DNA of 64,000 nucleotides from Crenobacter oryzisoli (GCF_030385785.1 NZ_JAUEDK010000001.1:62001-126000); one strand, 5' to 3'. Numbered from the stretch's first letter, positions 1-11,404 are shown. Made by a program: numbers and translations. Notes: generated from the letters alone by a model not told the origin.

Positions 1-369
1 CAGGACGAGAATGCCCCCAACCAGCATGGTTAGCGTTGCACAGGCCGCCAAGAGCTGTGTCTCGCCACCGCCTCGAGCCACTTCCTCGAGGGCTGTGGCA
101 GAGAGAATGGCGAGCGTTGCCGAGGTGGTGACGCTTAGCGGCCGGGATGTGCCGAGGACAGCGTAGATCAGCATCGGCAGAAATGCCGTGTACAGCCCAA
201 CTTGAATCGGCAAGCCGGCAACAGTGGCATAGGCCAATGCTTTTGGAATAACAACGGCAGCGGCGGTCACACCCGCGACAATATCTGGCTTGAGCCAGTC
301 TCGCTGGTAATCATGGAGCCAATCGAGGAATACGGCTTGGCCATCGTCCGCAGTATTCTTAGTGAACAT
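1..369 (-). CDS. SulP family anion permease, N-terminal part (cut by window edge)
   Basis: The reverse strand is open from an ATG at 369 to the window edge, giving the first 123 residues. The segment running WLKPDIVAGVTAAAVVIPKA and then AYATVAGLPIQVGLYTAF is the highly conserved first part of SulP/SLC26 transporters (sulfate, bicarbonate or other anions; inner membrane). It includes the first hydrophobic helices and a GTSRPLSVTTSATLA stretch. The catalytic core and the STAS domain lie outside the window, so the substrate cannot be predicted. An upstream in-frame ATG at 385 hits a stop after four codons, which fixes the start. It shares its orientation with the PPK2 gene about 55 bp upstream, and the two could be cotranscribed. 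Confidence 0.88.
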   Translation of the reverse strand, partial: MFTKNTADDGQAVFLDWLHDYQRDWLKPDIVAGVTAAAVVIPKALAYATVAGLPIQVGLYTAFLPMLIYAVLGTSRPLSVTTSATLAILSATALEEVARGGGETQLLAACATLTMLVGGILVL

Positions 370-425
370 TTCAAGCTGTCACCATGATTGAGTGATGCCA
401 TTTTTACCAAGAGGCCCAAGTCATA

Positions 426-1259
426 TCAGTATTTTTCTGGAACCATCTTGTAGGGATAATCTGGTTCGCGGTAGCCCTCCGCTTTCTGCCGTTTAGGCAG
501 CACCACCTTATCCCGCGGCAGTTCTTTATAAGGAATCATGCTGAGCATGTGGCTGATGATGTTTAGCCGTGCACGTTTCTTGTCGTTGGAATTGACAACG
601 AACCACGGCGCAAACTCGGTGTCCGTTGCTTTAAACATGTCGTCGCGAGCCCGGGAGTAATCATACCAACGGCTATAGGACGCAAGGTCCATCGGAGAAA
701 GCTTCCAGACCTTACGTGGGTCATAGATACGAGCTTGCAGTCGCCGTGTTTGCTCCTCCGGGCTAACTTCCAGCCAATATTTCAGCAAGAGGATTCCCGA
801 TTCGATGACCGCCTTTTCGACGAGGGGAGCTGCCTGGAGGAATTTTTCCACCTGCTCTTTTGTGCAGAAGCCCATGACTCGCTCAACCCCGGCACGGTTG
901 TACCAGCTACGATCGAACAGTACGATCTCGCCGGCCGCCGGCATGTGTGGCAGATAGCGTTGGATATACATCTGCGTTTTTTCACGATCGGTTGGGGCAG
1001 GCAGTGCGATCACTCGAAAAATGCGGGGACTCACACGCTCGGTAATCGCCTTGATGGTCCCCCCTTTTCCTGCTCCGTCTCGACCTTCGAAAATCACGCA
1101 GATTTTGATCCCTTCCTTGACGACCCATTCCTGCAGCTTGACGAGTTCGGCGTGCAGCTTTTTCAGCTCTCGAAGATATTCCTTGTCTTTGAGTTTTCCA
1201 TTCCCATTGCGGTCGTTTTTGCCGGCATCCTGCTTGGCATTTTTCTTGGCGTTCTTCAT
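426..1259 (-). CDS. ppk2: Polyphosphate kinase 2 family protein
   Basis: A 277-residue protein with the PPK2 fold. It has a Walker A loop GRDGAGKG at about residues 59-66, and DRSWYNR near 116-122 followed by an Arg-rich lid (RLQARIYDPRKVWK). PPK2 enzymes use inorganic polyphosphate to phosphorylate nucleoside mono- or diphosphates, or run in reverse; the single-domain length fits class I (NDP to NTP). The N-terminus is Lys/Asn-rich and probably disordered. A GAGGT motif sits a few bases before the ATG. Base composition here is less GC-rich than in the housekeeping genes further on, so this end of the window may have been acquired. Substrate class is inferred from length and motifs only. Confidence 0.93.
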   Translation of the reverse strand: MKNAKKNAKQDAGKNDRNGNGKLKDKEYLRELKKLHAELVKLQEWVVKEGIKICVIFEGRDGAGKGGTIKAITERVSPRIFRVIALPAPTDREKTQMYIQRYLPHMPAAGEIVLFDRSWYNRAGVERVMGFCTKEQVEKFLQAAPLVEKAVIESGILLLKYWLEVSPEEQTRRLQARIYDPRKVWKLSPMDLASYSRWYDYSRARDDMFKATDTEFAPWFVVNSNDKKRARLNIISHMLSMIPYKELPRDKVVLPKRQKAEGYREPDYPYKMVPEKY

Positions 1260-2174
1260 TGCGATACCTCATCAAGACGGTTTGGCCTTATCTTAAAAGG
1301 TAGGTTCGAAATCTGGCCGCTTCAAAACCACATCACAATTATGATAGAACAGCAAAGCAATTATTTTGGCATAAGTTTGCAATAGAGCAATGGTTAGTCA
1401 ATTTTCATAATTCATATTGAAGACAGAGAAACGATCGGTGATTAATCTCATTTGTGAAGCAACACGCCGGAACGTGCCATTTTATTTAACTTGATAGCTT
1501 GCTTAAAAATGCAGCTGGCTCTTTCATGAATTGCTAAATATTAGTGCGTAATTGTCATTTTTTTATAAAAACAAAATTACATATAAATATTTTTCTTGTG
1601 TGCAGACTAAGGTAATAAGGGAGAGTCAGAGCTGCCAATAGGTTTCTCATCAAACGAAGTCAAACTATTGGGCTAGGCGCTGTTCCCAATGGCTCATTGA
1701 CGCAGACCGCCATGTTCTGGACTGCAGGACATGAGGTAACGCTCGGCCGGCACACTCGCCGGGATGGAGGGTGTGCACCGATGGCTGTCTGTTCGAAGAG
1801 GAAATGTGGTGGATTACCGCTAGGGGCCCACGACATGGCTAGCCAGCTGCCTTGGACGAATGGCTGAAACGTGGCAGGGAGCGGCTCGTTCATGGATTCG
1901 ATCGTTGACCGGGCTCGGCAGCGGCTCTTACCTGTGCCTGTCTCCGGCTGCAGGGGCGCCTCCTGGCTGCTGCCTAATGCGTTGCCGCTTCCAAGATGCG
2001 GTTCCGGGTTTTCGCTAGGCAGGACCCCTTCAAAAGGGGCAAGGAGCCAGCAGGCAAAAAGCAACCAGCTATTTAGATGAGGTGTTGATTGACGATTTTG
2101 ACGGAATGGGTCCGTGTGCCGGTCAATGGCGTGAAACACCGTTGGCCGGCCAAGCCGCAAAAAATCCTATTCAC
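1260..2174. other. 915-bp gene-poor stretch, AT-rich in its first half
   Basis: No recognisable gene lies between ppk2 and ubiA. About 1310-1625 is strongly AT-rich (runs such as tttttttataaaa near 1559) against a GC-rich chromosome. From 1650 the composition returns to GC-rich, and open frames exist on both strands (1660-2160 minus, 1871-2080 plus), but neither has a convincing ribosome binding site, a recognisable domain or low-complexity signal. It could be a degraded gene or acquired DNA. ppk2 promoter elements should lie just after 1260. Confidence 0.5.
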
Positions 2175-3053
2175 TTAATGGATGTTCAGGCTGTATTCGG
2201 CCAGAATGCCGAGAAAAATCACCATCCCAACGCGATTGTTGCCAAGGAAAGCTTTAAAGCAGGCCAGGCGATCACGATTTTTGATGACGTTGTATTGTCT
2301 TGCCATCATCGCTGCGGCCACGGCGAGGCCCAGCCAGTAACAGAGTCCCAGCCCCAGCGACTGGCCGACGATCACCATCACCGCGGTGAAGACCGCAAAG
2401 CAGCCCATCACTGCCGCCACGTCGTAGTCGCCAAAGGTGATCGCCGCGGTCTTGATGCCGATCTTCAGGTCATCCGGCTTGTCGCTGATCGCGTATTCGG
2501 TGTCGTAGCCGAGCGTCCAGAAAATATTGCCCAGCAGCATCCACCAGGCGATTGCCGGTACACTGTCGGTCTGCGCCGCGAACGCCATGGGGATGCCGAA
2601 GCCGAAGGCGATGCCCAGGTAGGCTTGCGGTAACGCCAGGAAGCGTTTGGTGAATGGATAGCTCATCGCCAGGAACAGCGCTGGCACGCTCATCAGCCAG
2701 GTGAGCCGGTTCAGCGGCAGGATTAACAGGAAGGACACGAACGACAGCGCGGCGGCCAACAGCAGCGCCTCCTTCTTGCTGACCACGCCGCGTGCGAACG
2801 GGCGCCGCTTGGTGCGCTCGACATGGCCGTCGAAGTCGCGGTCGGCGAAGTCGTTGATCACGCAGCCGGCCGAGCGCATCAAGAGCGTGCCGAGCGAGAA
2901 GATCAGCAGCAGCGTCCAGTCGGGCCGGCCGTGGCTGGCGATCCACAGCGCCCACCAGGTCGGCCAGAGCAGCAGCAGCGTGCCGATCGGCTTGTCGAGC
3001 CGCATCAGCTGGCTGTAGACGGTGAGGCGGTCCTTCAGGATGGCGGAGGTCAT
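2175..3053 (-). CDS. ubiA: 4-hydroxybenzoate octaprenyltransferase UbiA
   Basis: Integral membrane prenyltransferase of ubiquinone synthesis; it joins the polyprenyl tail to 4-hydroxybenzoate. It is 292 residues, as in the family, with about eight hydrophobic helices. The first Asp-rich motif NDFADRDFD (about 67-75) is followed by HVERTKRRP. The second motif appears as [12 protein letters not shown], and both bind Mg-diphosphate. Translation could be read further upstream, but the start ATG at 3053 gives the canonical N-terminus ([10 protein letters not shown]). That start overlaps the ubiC stop by four bases (ATGA), so ubiC and ubiA are translationally coupled and catalyse consecutive steps. 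Confidence 0.96.
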   Translation of the reverse strand: MTSAILKDRLTVYSQLMRLDKPIGTLLLLWPTWWALWIASHGRPDWTLLLIFSLGTLLMRSAGCVINDFADRDFDGHVERTKRRPFARGVVSKKEALLLAAALSFVSFLLILPLNRLTWLMSVPALFLAMSYPFTKRFLALPQAYLGIAFGFGIPMAFAAQTDSVPAIAWWMLLGNIFWTLGYDTEYAISDKPDDLKIGIKTAAITFGDYDVAAVMGCFAVFTAVMVIVGQSLGLGLCYWLGLAVAAAMMARQYNVIKNRDRLACFKAFLGNNRVGMVIFLGILAEYSLNIH

Positions 3054-3601
3054 GGCAGGTAGCGGTCCAGAGAGGGAAGGAAGACTTCGCAGACGATCAG
3101 CGCGGAGCCGCCGAGCAGGAAGCGCGAGCGGCGCGCGACATAGCGTTCGGCCGACGCAGCGTCGTGCGCTCTCGTCAGCGCGAACAGCGGGTGGTGCCGG
3201 TCGAGCATCGCGTAGCTGAGCGGCTCGCGGATCAGGTCGTCGTTGAGTTCGCCGAACAGTGTGAAACCGAGCGAGCGGCTGCCGCGCTCTAGCACCGGCG
3301 TCCATACCGGGTCGTGCCAGGGGGTGACGCTGCGCGCCACCACCACCGGTTGCGCATCAAGCAGCAGCGCGACGTGGCGCGCCAGCACGGCGCTGCCCGG
3401 ATCGACGCCGAGCAGTGCTGCTTCGTCGGCGGCGACCTCGTCGCGGCCCTGGCCCAGTACCTGCACCGAGAACGGGGAGCCCAGCGCGATCAGCCGCTCG
3501 GTCAGCGAGCCTGCGCCGGTCAAGATGGGAACCAGGCGGCCGGTCACCGCTGGCGCCTCGACGCGCCACAGCGCGTTGGATGGAACGGTTGGCGTAGTCA
3601 T
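3050..3601 (-). CDS. ubiC: Chorismate lyase UbiC
   Basis: Converts chorismate to 4-hydroxybenzoate and pyruvate, the committed step of ubiquinone biosynthesis (cytoplasm). The protein is about 183 residues from the ATG at 3601; an ATG at 3610 or one further upstream would add a few residues. The fold shows the UbiC/chorismate-lyase pattern: LTERL near the N-terminus, a central [16 protein letters not shown] strand pair, and the C-terminal [20 protein letters not shown]. It is the first gene of a two-gene operon, and its stop codon overlaps the ubiA start. Confidence 0.92.
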   Translation of the reverse strand: MTTPTVPSNALWRVEAPAVTGRLVPILTGAGSLTERLIALGSPFSVQVLGQGRDEVAADEAALLGVDPGSAVLARHVALLLDAQPVVVARSVTPWHDPVWTPVLERGSRSLGFTLFGELNDDLIREPLSYAMLDRHHPLFALTRAHDAASAERYVARRSRFLLGGSALIVCEVFLPSLDRYLP

Positions 3602-3689
3602 GGCGCGCATTATGCCAAAGCCGGCAGGGGCTGTCCCCATGGTGGCCTGGCGGTTGGCCCCGATTTTATAGTTGAGAGAAAGTGTTGTG

Positions 3690-4046
3690 ATGTTGGAAAC
3701 CCTGCTGTGGCTGTTCGGTTATCAGCTGATCGGGGAGGCGTTCGTCCGCGGGCTGGCGCTGCCGGTGCCCGGACCGGTGCTGGGTATGTTGCTGCTGTTC
3801 CTGACGCTGTGTGCGAAGCGCCGCGTGCCGCCGGGTCTCGGCGACGGTGTCAGCCGCCTGCTCAAGCATATGTCGCTGTTTTTTGTGCCGGCCGGCGTCG
3901 GTATCCTCGCTTACTGGTCGCTGCTCGAACCGTATCTGCTGTCGCTGTCGGTCGTGCTGATCGCGTCGACGCTGATCACGCTGGTCGGCGCCGCGGCGCT
4001 GCTGTCCTGGCTACTGCGTCGCCACACACATCGGGAGGGAGCATGA
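3690..4046 (+). CDS. lrgA: LrgA/CidA family holin-like protein
   Basis: A small protein of about 118 residues with four hydrophobic segments and the family pattern GLALPVPGPVLGMLLLFLTL followed by VPPGLGDGVSRLLKHMSLFFVPAGVGI. LrgA/CidA proteins are membrane proteins first described as holin/antiholin-like regulators of murein hydrolase activity; more recent work links CidAB/LrgAB to pyruvate or by-product transport. The ATG at 3690 follows GAGAAAG at suitable spacing; a TTG at 3672 would extend it by six residues. Its stop overlaps the lrgB start (ATGA). It is transcribed divergently from ubiC. Confidence 0.9.
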   Translation: MLETLLWLFGYQLIGEAFVRGLALPVPGPVLGMLLLFLTLCAKRRVPPGLGDGVSRLLKHMSLFFVPAGVGILAYWSLLEPYLLSLSVVLIASTLITLVGAAALLSWLLRRHTHREGA

Positions 4047-4744
4047 CGGTTGCTCCGCTGTTCGCCTCGCCGCTGGCAGGTCTGTTCCTGACGCTTGGCG
4101 CGTACAAGCTGGCGCTGACAATCAACCGGCGCTGCCACAGCCACCCGCTGACCAATCCGCTCATGTTGTCGGTGCTGATGCTGATGGGCGTGCTGCTCGC
4201 GTTCCACATCGACTACAGGCAGTATCGCGACGGTGCGCAGATCATCCACTTGATGCTCGGCCCGGTGACGGTCGCGCTGGCGATCCCGCTCTACCAGCAG
4301 TTCACCCGTCTGAAGCGCGCGGCGAAACCGCTGATGATCACCCTGCTCGCCGGCAGCGTGCTCGGCATCGTCAGCGCGGCGGGGTTGGGCGCGCTGGCCG
4401 GCCTGCCCAAGCCGGTGGTGCTGTCGCTCGCCGCCCGTTCGATCACTACGCCGATCGCGATGGGCGTGGCGCAGAGCATAGGCGGCGTCCCCGAGCTGGC
4501 TGCGGCCTTCGTGATCGTGTCGGGCATCTTCGGCGCGGTGGTGCTCAAGCCGCTGCTCTACCGGCTCGGCTTCAAGCAGGACATGGTGTTCGGCCTTGCC
4601 ACCGGTATCGCCGCACACGGCATCGGTACGGCGCGGGCGATGGCGATGTCGGAGACCGCCGGCGCGTTCGCGGGCCTGGCGATGGGGCTGAACGGACTGA
4701 TTTCGGCGGTGCTGATACCGGTGCTGACGGCGCTATGGCGCTGA
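4043..4744 (+). CDS. lrgB: LrgB family protein
   Basis: A 233-residue polytopic membrane protein with the LrgB/CidB core: NPLMLSVLMLMGVLL, a central LGPVTVALAIPLYQQF, the conserved LSLAARSITTPIAMGVA, and C-terminal GIAAHGIGTARAMAMSETAGAF. It pairs with LrgA encoded immediately upstream with a 4-bp overlap, the usual arrangement. The ATG is preceded by GGGAGGGAGC, a strong ribosome binding site. Function is inferred from the family; no regulator (LytSR type) is adjacent. Confidence 0.92.
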   Translation: MTVAPLFASPLAGLFLTLGAYKLALTINRRCHSHPLTNPLMLSVLMLMGVLLAFHIDYRQYRDGAQIIHLMLGPVTVALAIPLYQQFTRLKRAAKPLMITLLAGSVLGIVSAAGLGALAGLPKPVVLSLAARSITTPIAMGVAQSIGGVPELAAAFVIVSGIFGAVVLKPLLYRLGFKQDMVFGLATGIAAHGIGTARAMAMSETAGAFAGLAMGLNGLISAVLIPVLTALWR

Positions 4745-4864
4745 CATGTGACCGACACGCGGTGCCGCTATGCTTGAAACGGAACATCGCCGCCACGATG
4801 TGACGGTGTCGAACAACAATTGGCGCTTCATGGATGGGGCGCCGGCTATCTTGCAGGAGAGGAC

Positions 4865-5323
4865 ATGGACCTGATCTTGTGGCGTCACGCCGAGGCCGAG
4901 GAGGGCTCGGACGACTTGGCGCGCGAATTGACCCGGAAAGGCCAGCAGCAGGCGAGCCGGATGGCTGCCTGGCTGCGCCCGCGCCTGCCGCGCGACTATA
5001 CGTTGCTGGTGTCCGAGGCGCGTCGTTCTCAACAGACCGCGGCGTTTCTCGCCAAAGGCGCCGAGGTGATGCCGGCGCTCAATCCGGGCGCCAGCGCCGA
5101 GGAGGTGCTGGGCGGCCTGGGGTGGCCGAGACGCGATGGGACGGTGGTGGTGGTCGGCCATCAGCCCTGGATAGGCTGGCTGACGGCGAAGCTGATGGCC
5201 GGCGAGCAGCAGATGTGGAGCGTGAAGAAGGGGGCGGTGTGGTGGCTGCAGCATCGCCAGCGCGACGAATTCGAGCTGGTGAGGCTGAAGGTGATGATGA
5301 CGCCGTCGATGCTGGATAGTTGA
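4865..5323 (+). CDS. sixA: Phosphohistidine phosphatase SixA
   Basis: Histidine phosphatase superfamily protein of 152 residues. The catalytic RHG-type motif appears as LWRHAEAE at about residues 5-12, with VSEARRSQQTA and the late catalytic histidine in VVGHQPW. SixA removes phosphate from phosphohistidine in phosphotransfer proteins; in E. coli it acts on the nitrogen PTS protein NPr. The start ATG at 4865 follows AGGAGAGG. An open frame extends upstream to 4820, but the motif sits at the expected distance from 4865. It is monocistronic, with a terminator just downstream. Confidence 0.9.
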   Translation: MDLILWRHAEAEEGSDDLARELTRKGQQQASRMAAWLRPRLPRDYTLLVSEARRSQQTAAFLAKGAEVMPALNPGASAEEVLGGLGWPRRDGTVVVVGHQPWIGWLTAKLMAGEQQMWSVKKGAVWWLQHRQRDEFELVRLKVMMTPSMLDS

Positions 5324-5338
5324 CGGGCTGAAAACGGA

Positions 5339-5370
5339 ACGGACGCGGGGCGCGTCCGTTTTGCTTTTTG
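5339..5370 (+). terminator. Rho-independent terminator after sixA
   Basis: Inverted repeat ACGGACGCG / CGCGTCCGT (5339-5347 and 5351-5359) with a 3-nt loop, followed by TTTTGCTTTTT. Confidence 0.85.
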
Positions 5371-5443
5371 GCCGTCGTGCCGTTCGGCCAATCTCGGCGG
5401 GACTGCATGGCTGCCATCGGCAAAGACAGGGCCGTCGCTCCGA

Positions 5444-5473
5444 ATGAAAAACGGGAAGCCTCGGCTCCCCGTC
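5444..5473 (-). terminator. Rho-independent terminator after metE
   Basis: On the reverse strand, ACGGGGAGCC pairs with GGCTTCCCGT and is followed by TTTTT, immediately beyond the metE stop codon. Confidence 0.8.
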
Positions 5474-5481
5474 GCGATCCC

Positions 5482-7782
5482 TCAACCCCTCCCGCTCACG
5501 CGCTCGCCCTTGTTGCCCAGGCTCGCCCGCAAGCGCTTCGTCACCGCCATCATGTTGGCGAGCGCCGCCTCCACCTCGGGCCAGTCGCGCGTTTTCAGGC
5601 CGCAGTCCGGGTTTACCCACAGCCGCTCGGCCGGGATCACCGCCAGTGCCTTGGTCAGCAGCCGCTCGATCTCCGCCTCGGCCGGGATGCGCGGGCTGTG
5701 GATGTCGTAGACGCCCGGACCGATCTCGTTCGGGTAAGCGAAGTCGCCGAACGCGGTCAACAGCTCCATGTCCGAGCGTGAGGTCTCGATGGTGATCACG
5801 TCGGCGTCCAGCGCGGCGACGCCTTCCAGGATGTCGTTGAACTCCGAGTAGCACATATGGGTGTGGATTTGGGTGGCGTCGTCGATACGGTGGCTGGACA
5901 GGCGGAACGCCTCGCCGGCCCAGGCGAGATAGCTATCCCAGTCAGAGCGCTTGAGTGGCAGGCCTTCGCGGATCGCGGGCTCGTCGATCTGGATCACGCG
6001 GATGCCGGCCGCCTCCAGGTCGAGAACTTCGTCATTCAGTGCCAGCGCGATCTGTCGGGCGACTTCGGCGCGCGGCAGGTCGTCGCGCACGAAGCTCCAC
6101 TGCAGCATTGTCACCGGGCCGGTCAGCATGCCCTTCACCGGGCGCGGGGTCAGACTCTGGGTGTACTCCGACCAGCGCACCGTCATCGGCGCCTCGCGGG
6201 CGACGTCGCCGAAGATGATAGGCGGTTTTACGCAGCGGCTGCCGTAGCTCTGCACCCAGCCGAGCTGGGTGAACAGGTAGCCGGCTAGCTGTTCGCCGAA
6301 GTACTCGACCATGTCGTTGCGCTCCGCCTCGCCGTGCACCGGCACGTCGATGTCGAGCGCTTCCTGGCGGCGAATCACCTCGGCGATCTCGGCGCGCATC
6401 GCGGTTTCGTAGTCGGCGGCGGCCAGCTCGCCCTTCCTGAACGCGGCGCGGGCGACGCGGATGGCGGCGGTCTGGGGGAACGAGCCTATCGTCGTAGTCG
6501 GCAGCAGCGGCAGCTTCAGCCACGCCTGCTGGGCGCGGGCTCGCACCGGGTACGGCGAGGAGCGCCGGTCGGCATCGGCCGGCAGCGCCGCGAGGCGAGC
6601 GGCAACGTCGGCGCGGTGGATGCGCGGACTCTGGCGGCGGGTCGCCTGCGCGAAGTCGCTGCCGGCGAGCTCGTTGGCGATCGCATCGCGGCCCTGCGTG
6701 ATGCCGCGTTTCAACAGCTTCAGCTCGTTGAGCTTCTGCAGCGCGAAGGCAAGCCAGCTCTTGGTCTCAGTGTCGAGCGCGGTTTCCTGGGCCACGTCGA
6801 GCGGTACGTGCAACAGCGAGCAGGACGGCGCCAGCCACAAGTCGTTGCCGAAGCGTTCGGCCAAGGTTGCGGCGCGGGCAAGCTGGCGGGCGAGGTCGGC
6901 ACGCCAGACGTTGCGGCCGTCGATCAGGCCGGCGGAGAGCACGCGGCCGGCAGGCCAGCCGGGCAGCAGGGCGTCGAGCTGTTCCGGCGCGCGCACCAGG
7001 TCCAGATGCACGCCGTCGACCGGCAGGGCGTTGATCAGCGCGGCGTGGTCGGCGATGCTGCCGAAATAGGTGGCGAGTAGCAGTTTGGCCGGGCTGTCTG
7101 CCAGGTTCTGGTAGGCCGACGCGAACGCGGCGAGCCAGTCGGCCGGCAGGTCCAGCGCCAGGATCGGTTCGTCGATCTGCACCCAGTCGGCGCCGGCGGC
7201 GGCCAGCGTGGCGAGGATGTCGCGGTAGGCGGTGAGAAGCCCCGGCAGCAGGTTCAGCCGGTCGAACGCCACGCCCTTGGTCTTGCCGAGCCACAGCAGG
7301 CTCAGCGGGCCGAGCAGTACCGGTTTTGGCGCGAGACCCAGCGCCTGTGCCTCGCGCAGTTGGGCGAGCAGCGGCGCCGGGTTGGCCGAAAAGGCGATGT
7401 CGGCGTGCCATTCCGGGACCAGGTAGTGGTAGTTGGTGTCGAACCACTTGGTCATCTCCAGCGCAGGGTGGTCGGCCGTGCCGCGCGCCAGCGCGAAGTA
7501 GCCGGCCAGGTCCAGCGCGGCGGCATCGAGACCGAAGCGCTTCGGAATGGCGCCGACCAGAATCTGGGCGTCGAGTACCTGGTCGTATAGCGAGAAGTCA
7601 CCGACCGGCACGCGCTCGATGCCGGCGGCCTTCTGGTTGAGCCAGTGGCGCTGGCGCAGCTCGCGGGCGGCGTCGAGCAGTTCGGCCGTGCTCTTTTGGC
7701 CCTGCCAGAACGCCTCGAGGGCGAATTTCAGTTCGCGTTTCGCGCCGATGCGCGGAAAGCCCAGGGTGTGCAGCGTGGTCAT
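5482..7782 (-). CDS. metE: Cobalamin-independent methionine synthase MetE
   Basis: Transfers a methyl group from 5-methyltetrahydropteroyltriglutamate to homocysteine, the last step of methionine synthesis without B12 (cytoplasm). It is 766 residues, the usual length, with both duplicated barrels. The N-terminus [20 protein letters not shown] is characteristic. Zinc ligands are visible in the C-terminal half as HMCYSEFND and as C727 in [10 protein letters not shown]. It is divergent from the LysR gene metR across a 100-bp gap that holds a MetR-like palindrome, so homocysteine-responsive activation by MetR is expected. Confidence 0.97.
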   Translation of the reverse strand: MTTLHTLGFPRIGAKRELKFALEAFWQGQKSTAELLDAARELRQRHWLNQKAAGIERVPVGDFSLYDQVLDAQILVGAIPKRFGLDAAALDLAGYFALARGTADHPALEMTKWFDTNYHYLVPEWHADIAFSANPAPLLAQLREAQALGLAPKPVLLGPLSLLWLGKTKGVAFDRLNLLPGLLTAYRDILATLAAAGADWVQIDEPILALDLPADWLAAFASAYQNLADSPAKLLLATYFGSIADHAALINALPVDGVHLDLVRAPEQLDALLPGWPAGRVLSAGLIDGRNVWRADLARQLARAATLAERFGNDLWLAPSCSLLHVPLDVAQETALDTETKSWLAFALQKLNELKLLKRGITQGRDAIANELAGSDFAQATRRQSPRIHRADVAARLAALPADADRRSSPYPVRARAQQAWLKLPLLPTTTIGSFPQTAAIRVARAAFRKGELAAADYETAMRAEIAEVIRRQEALDIDVPVHGEAERNDMVEYFGEQLAGYLFTQLGWVQSYGSRCVKPPIIFGDVAREAPMTVRWSEYTQSLTPRPVKGMLTGPVTMLQWSFVRDDLPRAEVARQIALALNDEVLDLEAAGIRVIQIDEPAIREGLPLKRSDWDSYLAWAGEAFRLSSHRIDDATQIHTHMCYSEFNDILEGVAALDADVITIETSRSDMELLTAFGDFAYPNEIGPGVYDIHSPRIPAEAEIERLLTKALAVIPAERLWVNPDCGLKTRDWPEVEAALANMMAVTKRLRASLGNKGERVSGRG

Positions 7783-7838
7783 GGTGATCTCTAGCGGCGG
7801 TCGTTATCGATGACGCTAGGCTATTCGTTGCACGCTTT

Positions 7839-7853
7839 ATGAGGCAAACTCAT
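7839..7853. promoter_or_regulatory. Probable MetR operator between metE and metR
   Basis: Perfect palindrome ATGAGGCAAACTCAT. The core TGAG-N5-CTCA has the geometry of the E. coli MetR consensus (TGAA-N5-TTCA) and lies centrally in the 100-bp divergent metE/metR intergenic region. The assignment rests on position and symmetry. Confidence 0.7.
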
Positions 7854-7882
7854 TGTATTGTTGTTTGAGATGAGTGATTTTC

Positions 7883-8818
7883 ATGACCAGAAGCCCGCTG
7901 GAACTCCGCCATCTGCGCTCGATCGTGGCGATCGCCGAAACCGGCAGCGTGTCGCAGGCCGCGCGCCGGGTGTTCCTGACCCAGTCGGCGCTATCGCATC
8001 AGTTAAAGGCGCTGGAAGACGGTTATGGCGTGGCGCTGTTCGAGCGGCGCAAGGCGCAGCCGCTCAGGCTGACGCAGGCCGGCGAGCGCCTGCTGACCCT
8101 GGCGCGCCAGGTGCTCGCGCAGGTCGACAATGCCGAGCGCGACCTCGCGCGGCTGCGCGAGGGGGAGGCGGGCGAGTTACGCGTCGCTGTCGAGTGTCAC
8201 ACCTGCTTCGACTGGCTGATGCCGGCGATGGACGCATTCCGCAGCCACTGGCCGGCAGTGGAGCTCGACATCGTGTCCGGCTTTCACGCCGACCCGGTCG
8301 GCCTGCTGCTGACCGGCCGTGCCGACCTTGCGATCGTGTCGGAGGCCGAGGAGACGCCCGGCGTGAGTCACTTTCCGCTGTTCGCTTATGAGATGGTTGC
8401 GCTGGCGGCGCGCGACCATCCGCTGGCGGCGAAGAAGAGCTGGAGCGCGGCGGATTTCGCCGCCGAGACGCTGATCAGCTATCCGGTGCCGGATGCGATG
8501 CTCGATCTGATGCGCAAGGTGCTGAAGCCGGCCGGGGTGAGCCCTGAGCGACGCACCTCGGAGTTGACCATCGCCATCGTGCAGCTGGTCGCGAGCCGGC
8601 GCGGCGTGGCGGCACTGCCGTATTGGGCGGTGGTGCCGTATCTGGAGAAGGGCTATGTGGTGGCGCGCCGGATCGGCGACGGCTTGAACAGCGAGCTGTA
8701 CGCAGCGGTGCGCGATGATGACGCCGGTGTGGCGTATCTGAACGATTTCGTCGACACGGTGCGTGCGACCAGTTTCGCGACGCTGCCGGGGCTGACTGCG
8801 CTGGGGGCCGAGCTGTAA
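7883..8818 (+). CDS. metR: LysR-type regulator MetR
   Basis: A 311-residue LysR-family regulator. It has an N-terminal winged helix (LRHLRSIVAIAETGSVSQAA, then LTQSALSHQLKALE) and a periplasmic-binding-like effector domain. The QSALSHQ recognition helix and the divergent position opposite metE identify it as MetR, which activates metE and other methionine genes with homocysteine as coeffector. The ATG at 7883 gives the typical short N-terminus; a GTG at 7874 would add three residues. Autoregulation through the shared palindrome at 7839-7853 is likely. Confidence 0.9.
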   Translation: MTRSPLELRHLRSIVAIAETGSVSQAARRVFLTQSALSHQLKALEDGYGVALFERRKAQPLRLTQAGERLLTLARQVLAQVDNAERDLARLREGEAGELRVAVECHTCFDWLMPAMDAFRSHWPAVELDIVSGFHADPVGLLLTGRADLAIVSEAEETPGVSHFPLFAYEMVALAARDHPLAAKKSWSAADFAAETLISYPVPDAMLDLMRKVLKPAGVSPERRTSELTIAIVQLVASRRGVAALPYWAVVPYLEKGYVVARRIGDGLNSELYAAVRDDDAGVAYLNDFVDTVRATSFATLPGLTALGAEL

Positions 8819-8874
8819 GGAGGGCGGCGGCACGGCACACCCAGCCGGTGCGCCGCCCCGCCCGTAGGCGGGTA

Positions 8875-10286
<1,412 letters not shown>

Positions 10287-10290
<4 letters not shown>

Positions 10291-11354
10291 GATGGTTTCC
10301 TCGTGGCTTCGTCGTCGCGGAACGGCAACAGGACGGTGAAGCAGGTATGGCCCGGATGGGAGTCGAATTCGATGCTGCCGCCGTGCTGGTGCACGAAGGC
10401 CTGTGTCAGCGTCAGCCCGAGGCCGGTGCCTTCGGCGCGGCCGGTGACGAGCGGGTAGAAGATATGTTCGCGGATCGCGTCGGGAATGCCTGGGCCGTTG
10501 TCGGTGATCGCCAAGCGCAGCGCTAGCGGGTGGCGCACCCGTGCGATCGTCACCTGACGTGCCACCCGGGTGGTCAGCACGATCTGGCCGCGGCCATTCA
10601 TCGCCTGCACCGCATTGCGGACCAGGTTGAGCACCACCTGGATCAGTTGCTCCTTGTCGGCGATCAGCGGGGGCAGGCTGACGTCGTAGTCGCGCACGAT
10701 GGTCAGCCCCTCGCGGGTCTCTGCCAGCGCGATGCTGCGCACCCGCTCGAGCACTTCGTGGATGTTCACTTCGCTGACGTGGTGGCGGCGGTGCGGGGCG
10801 AGCAGGCGGTCGACCAGACTTTGCAGCCGCAGTGCCTCTTCCTTGATCACCTCGGTGTATTCCTTCAGCTCCGGCCGGTCGGCGAGCTCGTGCTCCAAGA
10901 GTTGCGCCGCACCACGGATGCCGCCGAGCGGGTTCTTGATCTCGTGGGCAAGGTTGCGGATCAGCTCGCGGTTGGCCTGATGCTGCAACAGCAGCCGCTC
11001 TTCGTTGGCGATCTTCAGCTGCTGGTCGAGCGGGCGCAGTTCCAGTAGTGCCAGCTCGTTGTCGATCGGGGTGACGGTCAACGCGATGTGCAGCGCCGCA
11101 TCGCTGTGCAGGAGCGGCAGCTCCAGGTCGTGCTCGATGAAGCTCGCGTGGTGCGACAGTGCAGTGGCGATCGCGTTGACCAACGGTGCCGGTTCGGCGA
11201 ACAGCGCGAACAGCGGGTGGCGCGCCAGCTCCTTGCGGCCGAGCGCCAGCAGGTTTTCGGACGCCGGGTTGGCGTAGACGATGGTGCCATCGTCCTGACA
11301 GACCAGCACCGGGGTGTCGAGCAATTCCAGCCCGGCGTAAACGGAAGGCAGCAT
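10287..11354 (-). CDS. glnL: Nitrogen sensor kinase NtrB (NR-II)
   Basis: A 355-residue cytosolic histidine kinase without membrane segments. It has a PAS domain (LLDTPVLVCQDDGTIVYANPA), the phosphorylated H137 in RNLAHEIKNPLGG, an N box (LVRNAVQA) and the GHKL ATP-binding motifs ITDNGPGIP and GTGLGLTL. With PII protein it phosphorylates or dephosphorylates NtrC according to glutamine status. The ATG at 11354 is chosen over a TTG at 11393 because the latter falls in the sigma-54 promoter region. It is cotranscribed with glnG (4-bp overlap). Confidence 0.95.
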
Positions 11355-11388
11355 GGCAGGTCGTCGCGTAAGGGTTGACCTGATACCT

Positions 11389-11404
11389 AGCAAGAAGCGC
11401 GCCA
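11389..11404 (-). promoter_or_regulatory. Sigma-54 promoter of glnLG
   Basis: On the reverse strand TGGCGCGCTTCTTGCT matches the -24/-12 consensus TGGCACRNNNNTTGCW with one mismatch and the required GG-N10-GC spacing. It lies about 35 bp upstream of the glnL ATG. Confidence 0.8.

Noticed and set aside
1660-2160. 166-codon reverse frame and an overlapping 69-codon plus frame
   Set aside because: No ribosome binding site, domain, signal peptide or plausible neighbour. The reverse frame reaches almost to the ubiA end. A group II intron or IS remnant was considered, but no domain V or transposase motif was seen.
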